Assembly: GCA_014860745.1 (NCBI GenBank)
Contig: JACZJC010000031.1
Location: 1 to 51,477, forward strand
Length of the DNA: 51,477 nucleotides
Origin: Anaerolineales bacterium
GTDB lineage: Bacteria; Chloroflexota; Anaerolineae; Anaerolineales; Villigracilaceae
Direction of reading: 5' to 3'
Shown: one piece after another, positions 17,073-25,377 of the stretch
Position numbering within the stretch: position 1 is the first letter of the stretch
Layout: each line of letters begins with the position of its first letter
Translations under genes and position numbers: made by a program
Notes under the pieces: model-generated
What the model was told of the DNA's origin: nothing
The model's input: the letters and a program-made list of their open reading frames with translations, nothing else
Database searches by the model: none

Positions 17073-17450
17073 TTATGAATACAGTTTCCGGCGCGCCTGG
17101 GCATACAAAAGAACCAGAATGATGATCCAAACTATCATTCGTACGGTCATTGCAACAATACTGTCAATCGCCACCACACCCCGATAGGAGGTTTGTAGAA
17201 TAAGCATGACCAACGTATGCAATCCAAAGGTTGCAATGGCGACTGGCATGGCAAGTCTGTGTTTGCTCCAAATGAGAATGGCGGTGACAAAAACGGTCAG
17301 GATGCCAGCCGTATAGTTATAGACAGGCAACCAATTGATCACATAATAGTCAGGAAGTTTGCCGAGCAAAACCTGCCCGCCCGCAAACACTGCCATTGCG
17401 CCGATGATGAACGCGAGAATGGCTGCGATCTTGTTGAGATTTATTTTCAT
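17073..17450 (-). CDS. Four-helix membrane protein, paralogue B
   Basis: This 125-residue homologue of the following gene has the same four-helix layout (IAAILAFIIGAMAVFAGGQV; NWLPVYNYTAGILTVFVTAI; LHTLVMLILQ; RMIVWIIILVLLY). Its start overlaps the DUF1858 gene by 4 nt, indicating translational coupling. Confidence 0.78.
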   Translation of the reverse strand: MKINLNKIAAILAFIIGAMAVFAGGQVLLGKLPDYYVINWLPVYNYTAGILTVFVTAILIWSKHRLAMPVAIATFGLHTLVMLILQTSYRGVVAIDSIVAMTVRMIVWIIILVLLYAQARRKLYS

Positions 17451-17734
17451 GTTACTACCTCTTTCTGATCCTGCTTCTTGTTGATGGCGCGTTCGAGAAT
17501 ATCAAGAAATTCGTTCAAGGGGACGCGATGGATGCGCGTCGCCCATTCAACGGTGACCGCCTTCGCCGCCAGCATTCGCAGGGAGTATCGCCCCACACGT
17601 TTGATGCCGAAGACTTCCATTACATCAGCGATGTCGCCGTATTCTTCGAGGATGGCGGAGACGCGCGTGTCTTTGGTGATTTGCATTTTGGATGCTCCCG
17701 CGGCAGCCTGTTGACTCACAACCTGCCGCTTCAT
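17447..17734 (-). CDS. DUF1858-like small protein lacking the usual cysteines
   Basis: This 95-residue protein contains MQITKDTRVSAILEEYGDIA then DVMEVFGIKRVGRYSLRMLA, the DUF1858 pattern. The usual C-x-x-C in the centre of that fold is replaced by Lys/Arg and Gly/Arg, so cluster or disulfide chemistry is unlikely. The start was set at MKRQVVSQQ; MQITKDT further in is an alternative. It sits in the small-membrane-protein operon. Confidence 0.65.
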   Translation of the reverse strand: MKRQVVSQQAAAGASKMQITKDTRVSAILEEYGDIADVMEVFGIKRVGRYSLRMLAAKAVTVEWATRIHRVPLNEFLDILERAINKKQDQKEVVT

Positions 17735-17744
17735 TTCTGACCTG

Positions 17745-17978
17745 TTACTTGCCAGCCAGTTGCTTGCGCGCTTCCACGCCCTTGAGCGGATAGCCCAGCG
17801 CGGCGCCAATCAGGCAGAAGTCGAACACGCCGCCCGAGAGGGGAACCAGCCCCACGATGGACATGATCGTGCCGACCGTTCCCTGCACAACAAACATTCC
17901 GAGGCTGATGATGACGAGTCCCAACACGACGCGAGCGGCGCGACCCGCATTACTGGTCATAAATTTGATGAAGTTCAT
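17745..17978 (-). CDS. DUF2892/YgaP-like small membrane protein
   Basis: This 77-residue protein has two membrane helices (GRAARVVLGLVIISLGMFVV; GTIMSIVGLVPLSGGVFDFC) and the NxGRAxRVxLG start of DUF2892 proteins. The family often appears beside rhodanese or redox genes. AAGGAG precedes the ATG. Confidence 0.85.
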   Translation of the reverse strand: MNFIKFMTSNAGRAARVVLGLVIISLGMFVVQGTVGTIMSIVGLVPLSGGVFDFCLIGAALGYPLKGVEARKQLAGK

Positions 17979-18045
17979 TTCGATCTCCTTTTTGATTGGT
18001 TGATTTGATTAGGTGCTTCGCAAAATGAATTTTGCGGTACTCTTT

Positions 18046-19224
18046 TTATGCGGATTCGATTTTCTTGAACCCATCGCGGACGATCTCGAACAGTTCTTTC
18101 ACTGGGTAGATCAGGGCGATGGCGTATAACGCGAAGCCGATTCCGTACAGCACACCTCGCGCAGGGACGATGAAGATGCTCGCCCACACGAAGATGCTCC
18201 CCACTGTTGCCCCCGCAAGGCTTACCCAATTCCCGCCAAGTTGTGGATTCTCTTCCTTGAGGAAGAATCGGCGGGCAATGTATGGGATGAGGGCAATGCC
18301 AAATTGCAGTACCCAGCCATAAATCAAGGCTTGAGGCGCAATGGATTCGATGGGACCCGCTTCAAAGACTCCGAGCAAAATAAATGGAGCCATCCCGATT
18401 GGGGCGATAATCCAGAGATAGGAAGAAACCAAGTGCCATGCACCTGCGCCCTTCAACCTGCCGCTTTCTTTGAAAACGCGGATCATCAAGATCACCATCC
18501 AGATCGTTGAACTCAAATGCAAGACCAACCCTGAAACGGTGGGGGGTAAGCTGCCGCCGAGCCACGGACCCAGCACGAGACCGAACGCGCCGAGAGTCAT
18601 GCCCCAGTAAATGAGTGAAATATTTTTTGTCGTGCTGAGCGGACGACCTGTGATCATCGGGACGAAGTCCACGAGCAGACCCGCGAAGACGAGCGACATG
18701 AAGCCCCAAGAGTTGGCGTGGATGTGCGCTTCGAGCGGGACTTTGATGTAGAGCGCTTCGCTCCAGTTGAGCCAGAGACCTGTGCCGATGATGATGCCCA
18801 CGAGCAGATAGAAAATACCCGTGATGTAAAACTTGAGCGAGGCAGGAGCGTCGCCGCCACGCACGTTCCAGAGTTGGAGGATGAGAAGCGTCGCGGCGGT
18901 GAAGATCAGCGTGCCGCCCGCAAGGATCATCGGCTGGTTCACGCCCGCGAAGCCAGCCACAAGGGAAACGAAGCCGATATTAAGGGTTAGCCAGATATCC
19001 CAACGCATGGCGGGTTTTGGTTTTTTGGAGAGTGAAGCGATGAGCAGGGGGAGTAACCCGAAGATCACCTGTGAGAGAATCCCTAGTGTGATGAAATGCA
19101 CGCGCACCCAGCGTAACGCGGGGAACGCGCCGATCAGGTTCAGGCTGACGAGCGACGCATCCGCCGCGGCAAGCAGCGCCACGAATGTGAACATCAATGT
19201 TGTGAGTAAATATGGAATAGGCAT
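18046..19224 (-). CDS. Multi-helix haem-copper oxidase/NnrS-like membrane protein
   Basis: This 392-residue protein has about 12 hydrophobic helices, with His at helix positions (WVRVHFITLG; EAHIHANSWGFMSL; LVLHLSSTIW; WHLVSSYLW) as in haem-copper-oxidase-like and NnrS-like proteins. The ligand set is incomplete compared with true oxidase subunit I, so a sensor, quinol-linked or NO-response role is as likely as oxygen reduction. It is the largest gene of this segment and shares it with a c-type cytochrome and a cytochrome b561. Confidence 0.65.
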   Translation of the reverse strand: MPIPYLLTTLMFTFVALLAAADASLVSLNLIGAFPALRWVRVHFITLGILSQVIFGLLPLLIASLSKKPKPAMRWDIWLTLNIGFVSLVAGFAGVNQPMILAGGTLIFTAATLLILQLWNVRGGDAPASLKFYITGIFYLLVGIIIGTGLWLNWSEALYIKVPLEAHIHANSWGFMSLVFAGLLVDFVPMITGRPLSTTKNISLIYWGMTLGAFGLVLGPWLGGSLPPTVSGLVLHLSSTIWMVILMIRVFKESGRLKGAGAWHLVSSYLWIIAPIGMAPFILLGVFEAGPIESIAPQALIYGWVLQFGIALIPYIARRFFLKEENPQLGGNWVSLAGATVGSIFVWASIFIVPARGVLYGIGFALYAIALIYPVKELFEIVRDGFKKIESA

Positions 19225-19225
19225 T

Positions 19226-19336
19226 TTATTTTTCTCCTTTAGATTCGTTCTTCATTTGTACGACTGCCACGCCCAGTAAAACTGTGGTGAGGAAGATGGG
19301 TAACTTGCCAGAACCAGCCAGGTACCCATTTCGCAA
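19226..19336 (-). CDS. Possible 36-residue membrane peptide
   Basis: A minus-strand frame with TTG start (19334-19336) encodes a short hydrophobic segment (LPIFLTTVLLGVAVV) and a charged tail (QMKNESKGEK). Its TAA lies one base before the next gene's ATG, a tight operon spacing, and the tail sequence supplies the next gene's ribosome site. No homologue is recognised. Confidence 0.3.
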   Translation of the reverse strand: MRNGYLAGSGKLPIFLTTVLLGVAVVQMKNESKGEK

Positions 19337-19348
19337 AAATCTTTCTGC

Positions 19349-20107
19349 TTACGGCATCAAACCAGAGTTGCCAAGACGGTCATGAATATCTGTGAATGCA
19401 TCTGCCTGAGCTTGAGTAATGATTTTTTCTTCCACCAATGCTGCCAGGATCGTCGCTTCACGCTCTGTTGCGTTTCCACCGCTTTGTACTACTTCTGGGT
19501 GAGCAAGTCGATACTGCTCCACGGCATCATGGACGGTTGTGAATGTGTCTGCTTCTTCTTCAGTAATCACATCCTGCTCTACAGCTTTAGCCAGAATCTC
19601 AGCTTGTTGCGCAGCCTGGATCTCGGGATCATATGCTGCGCCGCCCATGCCACTAACGGGTTGAACTGTTCCATCACCAAGCGCGCGCATGTAATTGATC
19701 AGGTCCCAGCGCGATTGCTCGTCAAAAACCGTCCAGGCAGGCATGGATGTGCCAAAAGGTACTCCTCCCTCGCTGATACGCCAGAACAAATAATCATCTG
19801 CCATCATCTGACTGGAATGTGCTATGGGCGAAGGGGCGGGATCAAGCGCGGAGCCCGCAGGTCCATCCCCCATACCGCCATCTCCATGACAACTGGCACA
19901 ATTCACGGTATAGAGTTCCCCTCCGCGTTCAAGCGATTCCGTGTCAGCAGGGATGGGGTTGCTCAGCCCTGCATATTCGGCAGGGATCACGGCATGATGT
20001 CGTTCCATCATGCCATTTCCACCCATTCCAGGACCCATCCCGCCGTCTTGAGAAGCACAGGCAGCGAGAAGCAACATTGGGATTACAAGCAGGATAACTT
20101 TTTTCAT
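19349..20107 (-). CDS. Mono-haem cytochrome c lipoprotein with C-terminal helical repeats
   Basis: This 252-residue protein has a lipobox (MLLLAACAS) and one haem site (CASCHGDGGMGDGP, about residue 70), with an axial Met in the GTSMPAW segment. After about residue 165 it carries two similar helical units, AEILAKAVEQDVITEEEADT and ATILAALVEEKIITQAQADA, each followed by F-T-x-x-H-D. These resemble short helical-hairpin (DUF2680-like) repeats and are unusual on a cytochrome. It is a surface electron carrier beside a cytochrome b561 and the bc operon. Confidence 0.85.
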   Translation of the reverse strand: MKKVILLVIPMLLLAACASQDGGMGPGMGGNGMMERHHAVIPAEYAGLSNPIPADTESLERGGELYTVNCASCHGDGGMGDGPAGSALDPAPSPIAHSSQMMADDYLFWRISEGGVPFGTSMPAWTVFDEQSRWDLINYMRALGDGTVQPVSGMGGAAYDPEIQAAQQAEILAKAVEQDVITEEEADTFTTVHDAVEQYRLAHPEVVQSGGNATEREATILAALVEEKIITQAQADAFTDIHDRLGNSGLMP

Positions 20108-20113
20108 ATCCAG

Positions 20114-20647
20114 TTACTTTCCATACCACATGCGGGGGAGGAGGTTATCCTTGAGTAGAAATTGATGGTAAAAAGCTGCGCCCACATGCAGAAGGATGAG
20201 CAGGAACAGGGCGGGCGCGATGAAACCGTGCAACATGCGCGCCGCGAAGTCAAAGAAGTCTGCGGGAAGGGATGCGCCAGATCCGAAGAAAACAATGGAT
20301 GGAAGTCCTGCTTGTAGGGAAAGCGATATGCCACTGACCGCCATCAAAAAGACCAGCAGATACAAGGCGTAATGCACGAACTTACCGAGCCCGTCGAGGA
20401 AGGCGTTCCCTGTTGAGGCGTAGGCGGGACGCGGGACTTTCATCCGTGTGATGAAGCGGACGATGATCACGAGCAGCATGGTGACGCCCAACATCATGTG
20501 AATCCGAAGCGGCGCGATCTCGCTCGCGTCGTTCGGAAGGAGGCTGGAATATTTACCGAAGATGAACGCCGCGAAGACGAGAGCAACGGTCAGCCAATGT
20601 AAAGTAACTTGCAATGGGTGATAGCGTTTGGGTGAATTGGTAGTCAT
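20114..20647 (-). CDS. Cytochrome b561
   Basis: This 177-residue, four-helix protein has paired His ligands (LHWLTVALVF; RIHMMLGVT; KFVHYALYLLV; ILLHVGAAFYH), matching the YceJ/CybB cytochrome b561 family that passes electrons between quinol and periplasmic acceptors. It lies directly upstream of the cytochrome c gene (6 nt apart). Confidence 0.85.
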   Translation of the reverse strand: MTTNSPKRYHPLQVTLHWLTVALVFAAFIFGKYSSLLPNDASEIAPLRIHMMLGVTMLLVIIVRFITRMKVPRPAYASTGNAFLDGLGKFVHYALYLLVFLMAVSGISLSLQAGLPSIVFFGSGASLPADFFDFAARMLHGFIAPALFLLILLHVGAAFYHQFLLKDNLLPRMWYGK

Positions 20648-20648
20648 G

Positions 20649-20960
20649 TTATTTCTCCCCTTTCGAACCGAGAAAGATCACGCGCGTCTTCGCGTTCATG
20701 CCGCGCTTTGCTCCGCTCGGCACGACCACCGTCACGCCAGGTTTGATGGCGAAGGCTTCATCGTCAACAGTCATCAGCCCCTCGCCTTCGAGAAAGTGAT
20801 ACATTGCCGCCTCACCAGGGTGAACGGGAATTTGTCCGCCCGCCTCCAATCCGACCACCAGCGCTTTGAATTGCGGCGTATCGGACAAGAATTGCGGTTT
20901 TGGACCTTCTGCCGAAAAGACAGCTTTTGATTTTGTGTCTGAAAAATAGATATCAGGCAT
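20649..20960 (-). CDS. Cupin-domain protein
   Basis: This 103-residue, single-domain cupin contains HPGEAAMYHFLEGEGLMTVD, with two His and one Glu available for a metal, and the second motif VVVPSGAKRGMNA, where the usual His is absent. Its ribosome site AAAGGAG is clear. The stop lies 1 nt before the cytochrome b561 start, so it opens this operon. Substrate unknown. Confidence 0.85.
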   Translation of the reverse strand: MPDIYFSDTKSKAVFSAEGPKPQFLSDTPQFKALVVGLEAGGQIPVHPGEAAMYHFLEGEGLMTVDDEAFAIKPGVTVVVPSGAKRGMNAKTRVIFLGSKGEK

Positions 20961-21011
20961 ATCGTCTCCTTTTTGATATGCCTGACTTTAACCTTTCCTC
21001 CCGCTTCACGC

Positions 21012-21027
21012 CCCGACTTTTGTCGGG
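21012..21027 (+). terminator. Short terminator-like hairpin reading rightward
   Basis: CCCGAC-TTTT-GTCGGG followed by TTTTTC looks like an intrinsic terminator on the plus strand, but no plus-strand gene precedes it. It may limit antisense transcription between the cupin and Crp genes. Confidence 0.4.
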
Positions 21028-21043
21028 TTTTTCAACCCAATCC

Positions 21044-21730
21044 TTAATCTCCCTGAAGCATGGCTCGCTCCGCCAACCCTGCGCGGTTCAGGATGCGGAT
21101 GTGCTGTTTGTCCATTTCGATCAGCCCCGCTTTCGTCAACTCGCGGATGACGCGGCTCAACACATCAGGCACTGTTCCAAGATGTGACGCCATTTCAGTC
21201 TGAGTTGTCCAGCGGCGGCGTTCGATCACATCGTTCTCGGCGGAATCCAATAATAGTTTGGCAAAGCGCGCTTCAACTGTTTTGAGTGAAAGATCTGATG
21301 CAAGTGTGACCAGACTGATGATTTTATCTGCCATGTTGCCGATGATCTGCAACGCCGTCTGCGGATATTTCATCACAACCTCTTCCAGTGCGTGGCGTGG
21401 AATAAGCCAGATGCCCGATTCTTCCAATGCCACCGCCGTCACAGGGTTGGGGCGTTTCGCCAGCACGCCGATCTCATTGAATATCTCGCCCGCATCCAAA
21501 AAACGCAAAACCTGTTCTCGTCCATCGGGCGCGGTTCGCAGGGCTTTCAAGGAACCATATTGCAGGTAATACAAATTGGACTCAGTATCGCCCTCCCAGA
21601 ATACGACGGCATTAGGCAGAAATACTTTCCATGCCGCACTGTTTGCCAGATCTCGCAGAGGTGTTTCATCCAACCCGCGCAGGAAGTCAAAATCTTGCAG
21701 TCGTTTGAGAAGCAGGGTGGGGTCTGTCAT
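21044..21730 (-). CDS. Crp/Fnr-family transcriptional regulator
   Basis: This 228-residue protein has an N-terminal cyclic-nucleotide-like sensor (VFWEGDTESNLYYLQYGSLK; EIFNEIGVLA) and a C-terminal winged helix (TQTEMASHLGTVPDVLSRVI). No Fnr-type Cys cluster is visible, so it probably does not sense oxygen by an Fe-S centre. It lies between the cytochrome bc operon and the cytochrome b561 genes and is a likely regulator of one or both. Confidence 0.88.
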   Translation of the reverse strand: MTDPTLLLKRLQDFDFLRGLDETPLRDLANSAAWKVFLPNAVVFWEGDTESNLYYLQYGSLKALRTAPDGREQVLRFLDAGEIFNEIGVLAKRPNPVTAVALEESGIWLIPRHALEEVVMKYPQTALQIIGNMADKIISLVTLASDLSLKTVEARFAKLLLDSAENDVIERRRWTTQTEMASHLGTVPDVLSRVIRELTKAGLIEMDKQHIRILNRAGLAERAMLQGD

Positions 21731-21755
21731 GGCGGGAAGTGTAGCACGGAAAATT

Positions 21756-21788
21756 ATCGGGCGGGCACAATGCTTGCACCCGCCCGAT
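21756..21788 (-). terminator. Terminator of the cytochrome bc operon
   Basis: ATCGGGCGGG and CCCGCCCGAT form a 10-bp GC-rich stem right after the tri-haem cytochrome stop codon. On the minus strand it is followed by AATTTTCC. Confidence 0.6.
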
Positions 21789-21798
21789 CAAGCTCAGG

Positions 21799-23100
21799 TC
21801 AGCGTTTGAGGCGGGCGAGGGTGTGGAGTCCTTTTGAGATGAGGGTAAAGGCTGAGGCGAGGAGGATGCCTAGGAGGAGCAGTATCCGCCAATCCAATAA
21901 AGTGGATGTTTGGGTGCTGCCGTTTGCGTGGGTGGAGATGGTTGGGTTGGTGGTGTTTATGGGCAGCAAGCCGAAGAGAGTTGTTTGCGTTGTGGCTGTG
22001 GAATTATTTCTCCACGGCGGTCCGCCTCCACCGGGGCGGGTGAGGGTGGCGACTTCGGGAGCAGTAGATTCCCATTGACGGATGAAACCGACAATGGCTT
22101 GGATCTCGGCTTCGGTCATGCGGTCGCCCCAGGTGGGCATGGCGGTGCCAGGCACACCCGAGGTGATGATCTGTTGAATGGCTTGATCGGATCGATCGAC
22201 GAAGAAGGATTGGACGTTAAGCGATGGCGCGCGTGGCGTGCCTTGCCCATCGGGACCATGACAGCGCGAGCAGTTTGTGGCGTAGAGTTGGCTGCCAAGT
22301 GCAATAGATTCTTCCGTGGTCGGGATGGGGACATTCGGTGCGGGGATGGTGCCGAGCGGCATTTCCTGCCAGCGTTGAATGAGGGTGATGAGTGCAGAAA
22401 TTTCTTCGGGGGTGAGGGTGTTGCTCCAACCTGTCATAAGCGTGCCTGTGTTGCCATAGGTGAGGGTGCGGGTGAGTTCGTCGGCGGTTTTGGCGCGAGT
22501 ATCTTCGTCATTGAGGACGGGGGCGATGCTGGTGCCGAGTCCGTCTGCGCCGTGGCAGGAGACACAATTTGCGGCGAAGAGTTGCACGGCAGTTTGCAGG
22601 GTGGCGCCATCGGGCAATGCGCCGACTTGTTCCAACAGGGCGGGGTCGGCTTCGGTGGTGAAGGGTACGAGCGGGGCAAGACCAAGGTTGACCACGCGGT
22701 TGCCTGTTTCTGCCCAGTCGCCGTGTTGAATGAGGAGGACAAGTTCGTCGATCTGATAATCGCTGAGCGGACCGCCATCGAGGAGTGACCAGGCGGGCAT
22801 GGCGGTTTGGTAACGTCCACGGGCGATGGTTTTTTGGATATCTTCAAAGGGCATGGTGACGAGGGCAGGGTTGTTGAGCGCGGGAGTCGCGCCGATGCCT
22901 TCCGCGTTCAAGCCGTGGCAGATGGCGCAGTTTTCGGCGTAGAGGGTCATGGCTTCGTCGAGTTGAATGGCGAGAACTTCTTGCTGCGCGGAGACGATGC
23001 GGGTCGGTTCGTTGAGCATGTACCAGCCGAGACCTGCGGCAATGAGCATGGTGGCGCCCAAGCCGATGAGGGATTCGATGAGGTGAGATTTTGGGTTCAT
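21799..23100 (-). CDS. Tri-haem cytochrome c, membrane-anchored at both ends
   Basis: This 433-residue protein starts at MNPKSHLIESLIGLGATMLI, an N-terminal anchor. Three cytochrome c domains follow, each with one haem site: CAICHGLNAEG, CVSCHGADGLG and CSRCHGPDGQG, each with a downstream Met-containing motif (AMPAW, LMTGW, AMPTW). A C-terminal helix (LDWRILLLLGILLASAFTLI) adds a second anchor. As the last gene of the Rieske/cytochrome b operon it probably carries electrons from the bc complex to an oxidase or peroxidase. Confidence 0.9.
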   Translation of the reverse strand: MNPKSHLIESLIGLGATMLIAAGLGWYMLNEPTRIVSAQQEVLAIQLDEAMTLYAENCAICHGLNAEGIGATPALNNPALVTMPFEDIQKTIARGRYQTAMPAWSLLDGGPLSDYQIDELVLLIQHGDWAETGNRVVNLGLAPLVPFTTEADPALLEQVGALPDGATLQTAVQLFAANCVSCHGADGLGTSIAPVLNDEDTRAKTADELTRTLTYGNTGTLMTGWSNTLTPEEISALITLIQRWQEMPLGTIPAPNVPIPTTEESIALGSQLYATNCSRCHGPDGQGTPRAPSLNVQSFFVDRSDQAIQQIITSGVPGTAMPTWGDRMTEAEIQAIVGFIRQWESTAPEVATLTRPGGGGPPWRNNSTATTQTTLFGLLPINTTNPTISTHANGSTQTSTLLDWRILLLLGILLASAFTLISKGLHTLARLKR

Positions 23101-23113
23101 ATTGTTTCTTTCT

Positions 23114-23205
23114 GTCATTGCGAGGGCGGTGCTTTTCCGCCCGAAGCAATCTCGTGAACATGGTTGTAGATTGCTTCGTCGGGCTGTAGCCCTCCTCGCA
23201 ATGAC
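23114..23205. repeat. Dispersed imperfect inverted repeat, copy 1
   Basis: GTCATTGCGAGG at the left and CCTCCTCGCAATGAC at the right are inverted. The inner arms GAAGCAATCT and AGATTGCTTC also pair. The same outer and inner elements recur at 25256-25377. Confidence 0.7.
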
Positions 23206-23214
23206 GATACGGCT

Positions 23215-23703
23215 TTACGGATAAACAACCTGTGCGATATCGTAGGTTTGGCGTTGGATGATGTTGCCTGTGTCCACTTTGACTTCGCCGTTTTCGATGG
23301 TGAGGGCAAAGAGATCGAGCGGGCGCGGGGCAGGGGGATTTTCCACGGTGCCTTGCTGGTCAAACTGTGAGTTGTGGCAAGGGCAGACGAATTTTTGTGC
23401 GGATGCGTCCCACGGGACGGTGCAGCCGAGATGAGTGCAGCGATGATAGACAGCGAGGAATCCGCCGTCACCGATGCGCACGATGTAGAAACGTCCGTTC
23501 GGGATGTGGGTGACAGAGTTTGCAGGGAAGTCATCCACCAAGCCAGCGGTGATGATAGAGCCGAATTCGCCTTCAGCTAAACGGGGTTGCAGATAGGCGA
23601 GGAAGACGCCTGCAGTTTCGAGGGCAACGACTCCGCCGAAGAATGCCCAGGCAATCTTGAGAAAGTCGCGGCGGGAGAGAGGGGAGGGAGAGGTTTCAGT
23701 CAT
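23215..23703 (-). CDS. qcrA: Rieske iron-sulfur protein of the bc complex, TAT-exported
   Basis: This 162-residue protein has a TAT signal (SRRDFLKIAW) and membrane anchor, then both Rieske boxes: CTHLGCTVPW and CPCHNSQF, with the conserved PPAPRPL segment. It transfers electrons from quinol to cytochrome c. Genes for cytochrome b and the tri-haem cytochrome lie on either side in the same direction. This complete copy contrasts with the IS-broken one at the left end of the window. Confidence 0.93.
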   Translation of the reverse strand: MTETSPSPLSRRDFLKIAWAFFGGVVALETAGVFLAYLQPRLAEGEFGSIITAGLVDDFPANSVTHIPNGRFYIVRIGDGGFLAVYHRCTHLGCTVPWDASAQKFVCPCHNSQFDQQGTVENPPAPRPLDLFALTIENGEVKVDTGNIIQRQTYDIAQVVYP

Positions 23704-23769
23704 GTAAGTATCCAGTGGTCAGTGACCAGTAGTTGGAGATTGGTAATTGGTAACTATGTAACTATTCAA

Positions 23770-25170
23770 CTAATGAACTACAACCGGCATATTCCACGGT
23801 AGGTATAGGTTCATGCCGGGTCCGCGGAAGTAGATGCCGATGAGGGTGAGGACGATGAAGGCGGTGAAGAGGAAGGTTGCAATGAACAGCACACGCTCTT
23901 CAGTGTCTGCCTGAAAGATTTTGTGAATGCGGTCGTCGAGCAGGATGAGCGGCAGGGCGATCACTGCAAGGGGGATGAGTCCGTTCGAGATGAGCGTGTC
24001 CCAAGTGGGGAGCCAGAGAGTCCAGTTGAGGAGGTATTCATCGAGCAAGACCCAGATGGGAGTGGCGATGAGGGCGATGCCAACAGCGAGAACGGTGAGG
24101 GCACGTCCGCGTTGGGAGCGGAAGTAGACGCCGACGCTTTTGAGATTCAAGTCAAAGAACGGGAGCAGGAAGATACCTGCAATCGCAAGCGAGGGAATGA
24201 TGATCGCGCCGACCAACGGGTGGAAGTGCAACAAGAGTTCCTGCAAGCCCATGAAGTACCACGGCGCTTTGGCAGGGTTGGGAGATAGGGCTGGGTTGGC
24301 GATCCCTTCCAATGGAGCAGGAACAAGCATGGAGAAGAGAAGAAGCGCAGCCGTCCATGAGAGGGCGAAGATCATTTCGCGGTTGGTCAGGTTTGGGATA
24401 GTGGTCACGCGTTCGGGTTTGGGGTCTTCAGTTTGCTTTGAAGATTTGGGGATGGTCAGACCGCCGTCTTTGCGGACGCGCCAGAAGTGATAGGACATCA
24501 GCCCAAAGATGGCGAGCGGGATGAATGAGATGTGCATGGAGTAAAAGTTGAGCAGGGTGTTCGCGCCCACTTCGGGTCCGCCAAGGACGAGTTGAGTGAG
24601 CCACTGCCCGATGAGTGGCACGTAACTGATGATGCTGGTACCGACGGTGATTGCCCAGTACGCAAGTTGATCCCACGGGAGCAGGTAGCCCGTGAAGTTC
24701 GCACCGAGGACGAGCAACAGCATGGCGACGCCGATGAGCCAGTTCAGTTCACGTGGCGGGCGGTACGTGCCTGTGACGAAGACACGAATAAGATGAAGCA
24801 CTGTGACGACGATCAGCAGGTTCGCGCTCCAGTGATGCAGGTTGCGAATCAGTTCGCCGAACCAGACGTTGGAGTTGATTTCTAAAATGTCGAGATAGGC
24901 TTGCGGCGCGACGGGGGTGTAGTTGTTGATAAGGATAATGCCCGTGCCGCCGAGGATGGTCATGAGCAAGGCAGAGAGTCCGCCCAAGCCCCAGGTGTAG
25001 GTCCACTTCATGGAGGTGGTTTCCACTTTGGCAGGATGAATGTGCAGGATCAGGCTTTCCATCACCATACGCATACGTCCGCGGTCATCGGCTGGGACGC
25101 CCTCAGGGGTGAGGCGTTTTCGCATTCGTTCAAATAATGAAGGTTCGGGTTGGGGTGTTTGTTCTTCCAT
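23770..25170 (-). CDS. qcrB: Cytochrome b of the bc complex (b6f-like, fused N and C parts)
   Basis: This 466-residue protein has the haem-binding His pairs on helices 2 and 4 (RNLHHWSANLLIVVTVLHLI; MHISFIPLAIFGLMSYHFW) and the PWYF quinol-site motif (AKAPWYFMGLQELL) of subunit-IV/b6f-like proteins. A long N-terminal extension (MEEQTPQPEPSLFERMRKRL) precedes the first helix. It is the first gene of the operon. A palindromic repeat lies about 90 nt upstream. Confidence 0.95.
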   Translation of the reverse strand: MEEQTPQPEPSLFERMRKRLTPEGVPADDRGRMRMVMESLILHIHPAKVETTSMKWTYTWGLGGLSALLMTILGGTGIILINNYTPVAPQAYLDILEINSNVWFGELIRNLHHWSANLLIVVTVLHLIRVFVTGTYRPPRELNWLIGVAMLLLVLGANFTGYLLPWDQLAYWAITVGTSIISYVPLIGQWLTQLVLGGPEVGANTLLNFYSMHISFIPLAIFGLMSYHFWRVRKDGGLTIPKSSKQTEDPKPERVTTIPNLTNREMIFALSWTAALLLFSMLVPAPLEGIANPALSPNPAKAPWYFMGLQELLLHFHPLVGAIIIPSLAIAGIFLLPFFDLNLKSVGVYFRSQRGRALTVLAVGIALIATPIWVLLDEYLLNWTLWLPTWDTLISNGLIPLAVIALPLILLDDRIHKIFQADTEERVLFIATFLFTAFIVLTLIGIYFRGPGMNLYLPWNMPVVVH

Positions 25171-25255
25171 GTTTACCTCTACTTTGATGTTCCATTTTTA
25201 TCAATGCAAGTTGTAGAGGTGTAAAAGAATATGTGAAGGTTTGGTAAAGGACTAC

Positions 25256-25377
25256 TGTCATTGCGAGCCGCGTCCTTGTTCTTCTCTGCACAGAGCGCAG
25301 GACGGTGCGCGGCGAAGTAATCTTGGACATAAGCATGAGATTGCTTCGTCGGGAAGATCACCCTCCTCACAATGACA
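25256..25377. repeat. Dispersed imperfect inverted repeat, copy 2
   Basis: TGTCATTGCGAG on the left and CCTCCTCACAATGACA on the right form the outer arms; AGATTGCTTCGTCGGG is shared with copy 1. The middle is longer and more diverged (GAAGTAATCT instead of GAAGCAATCT). Both copies border the bc operon. Confidence 0.7.

Noticed and set aside
18046-19224. Complete haem-copper oxidase subunit I
   Set aside because: The helix count fits, but the six-His metal-ligand set of a true oxidase is not complete, so I keep the cautious name.
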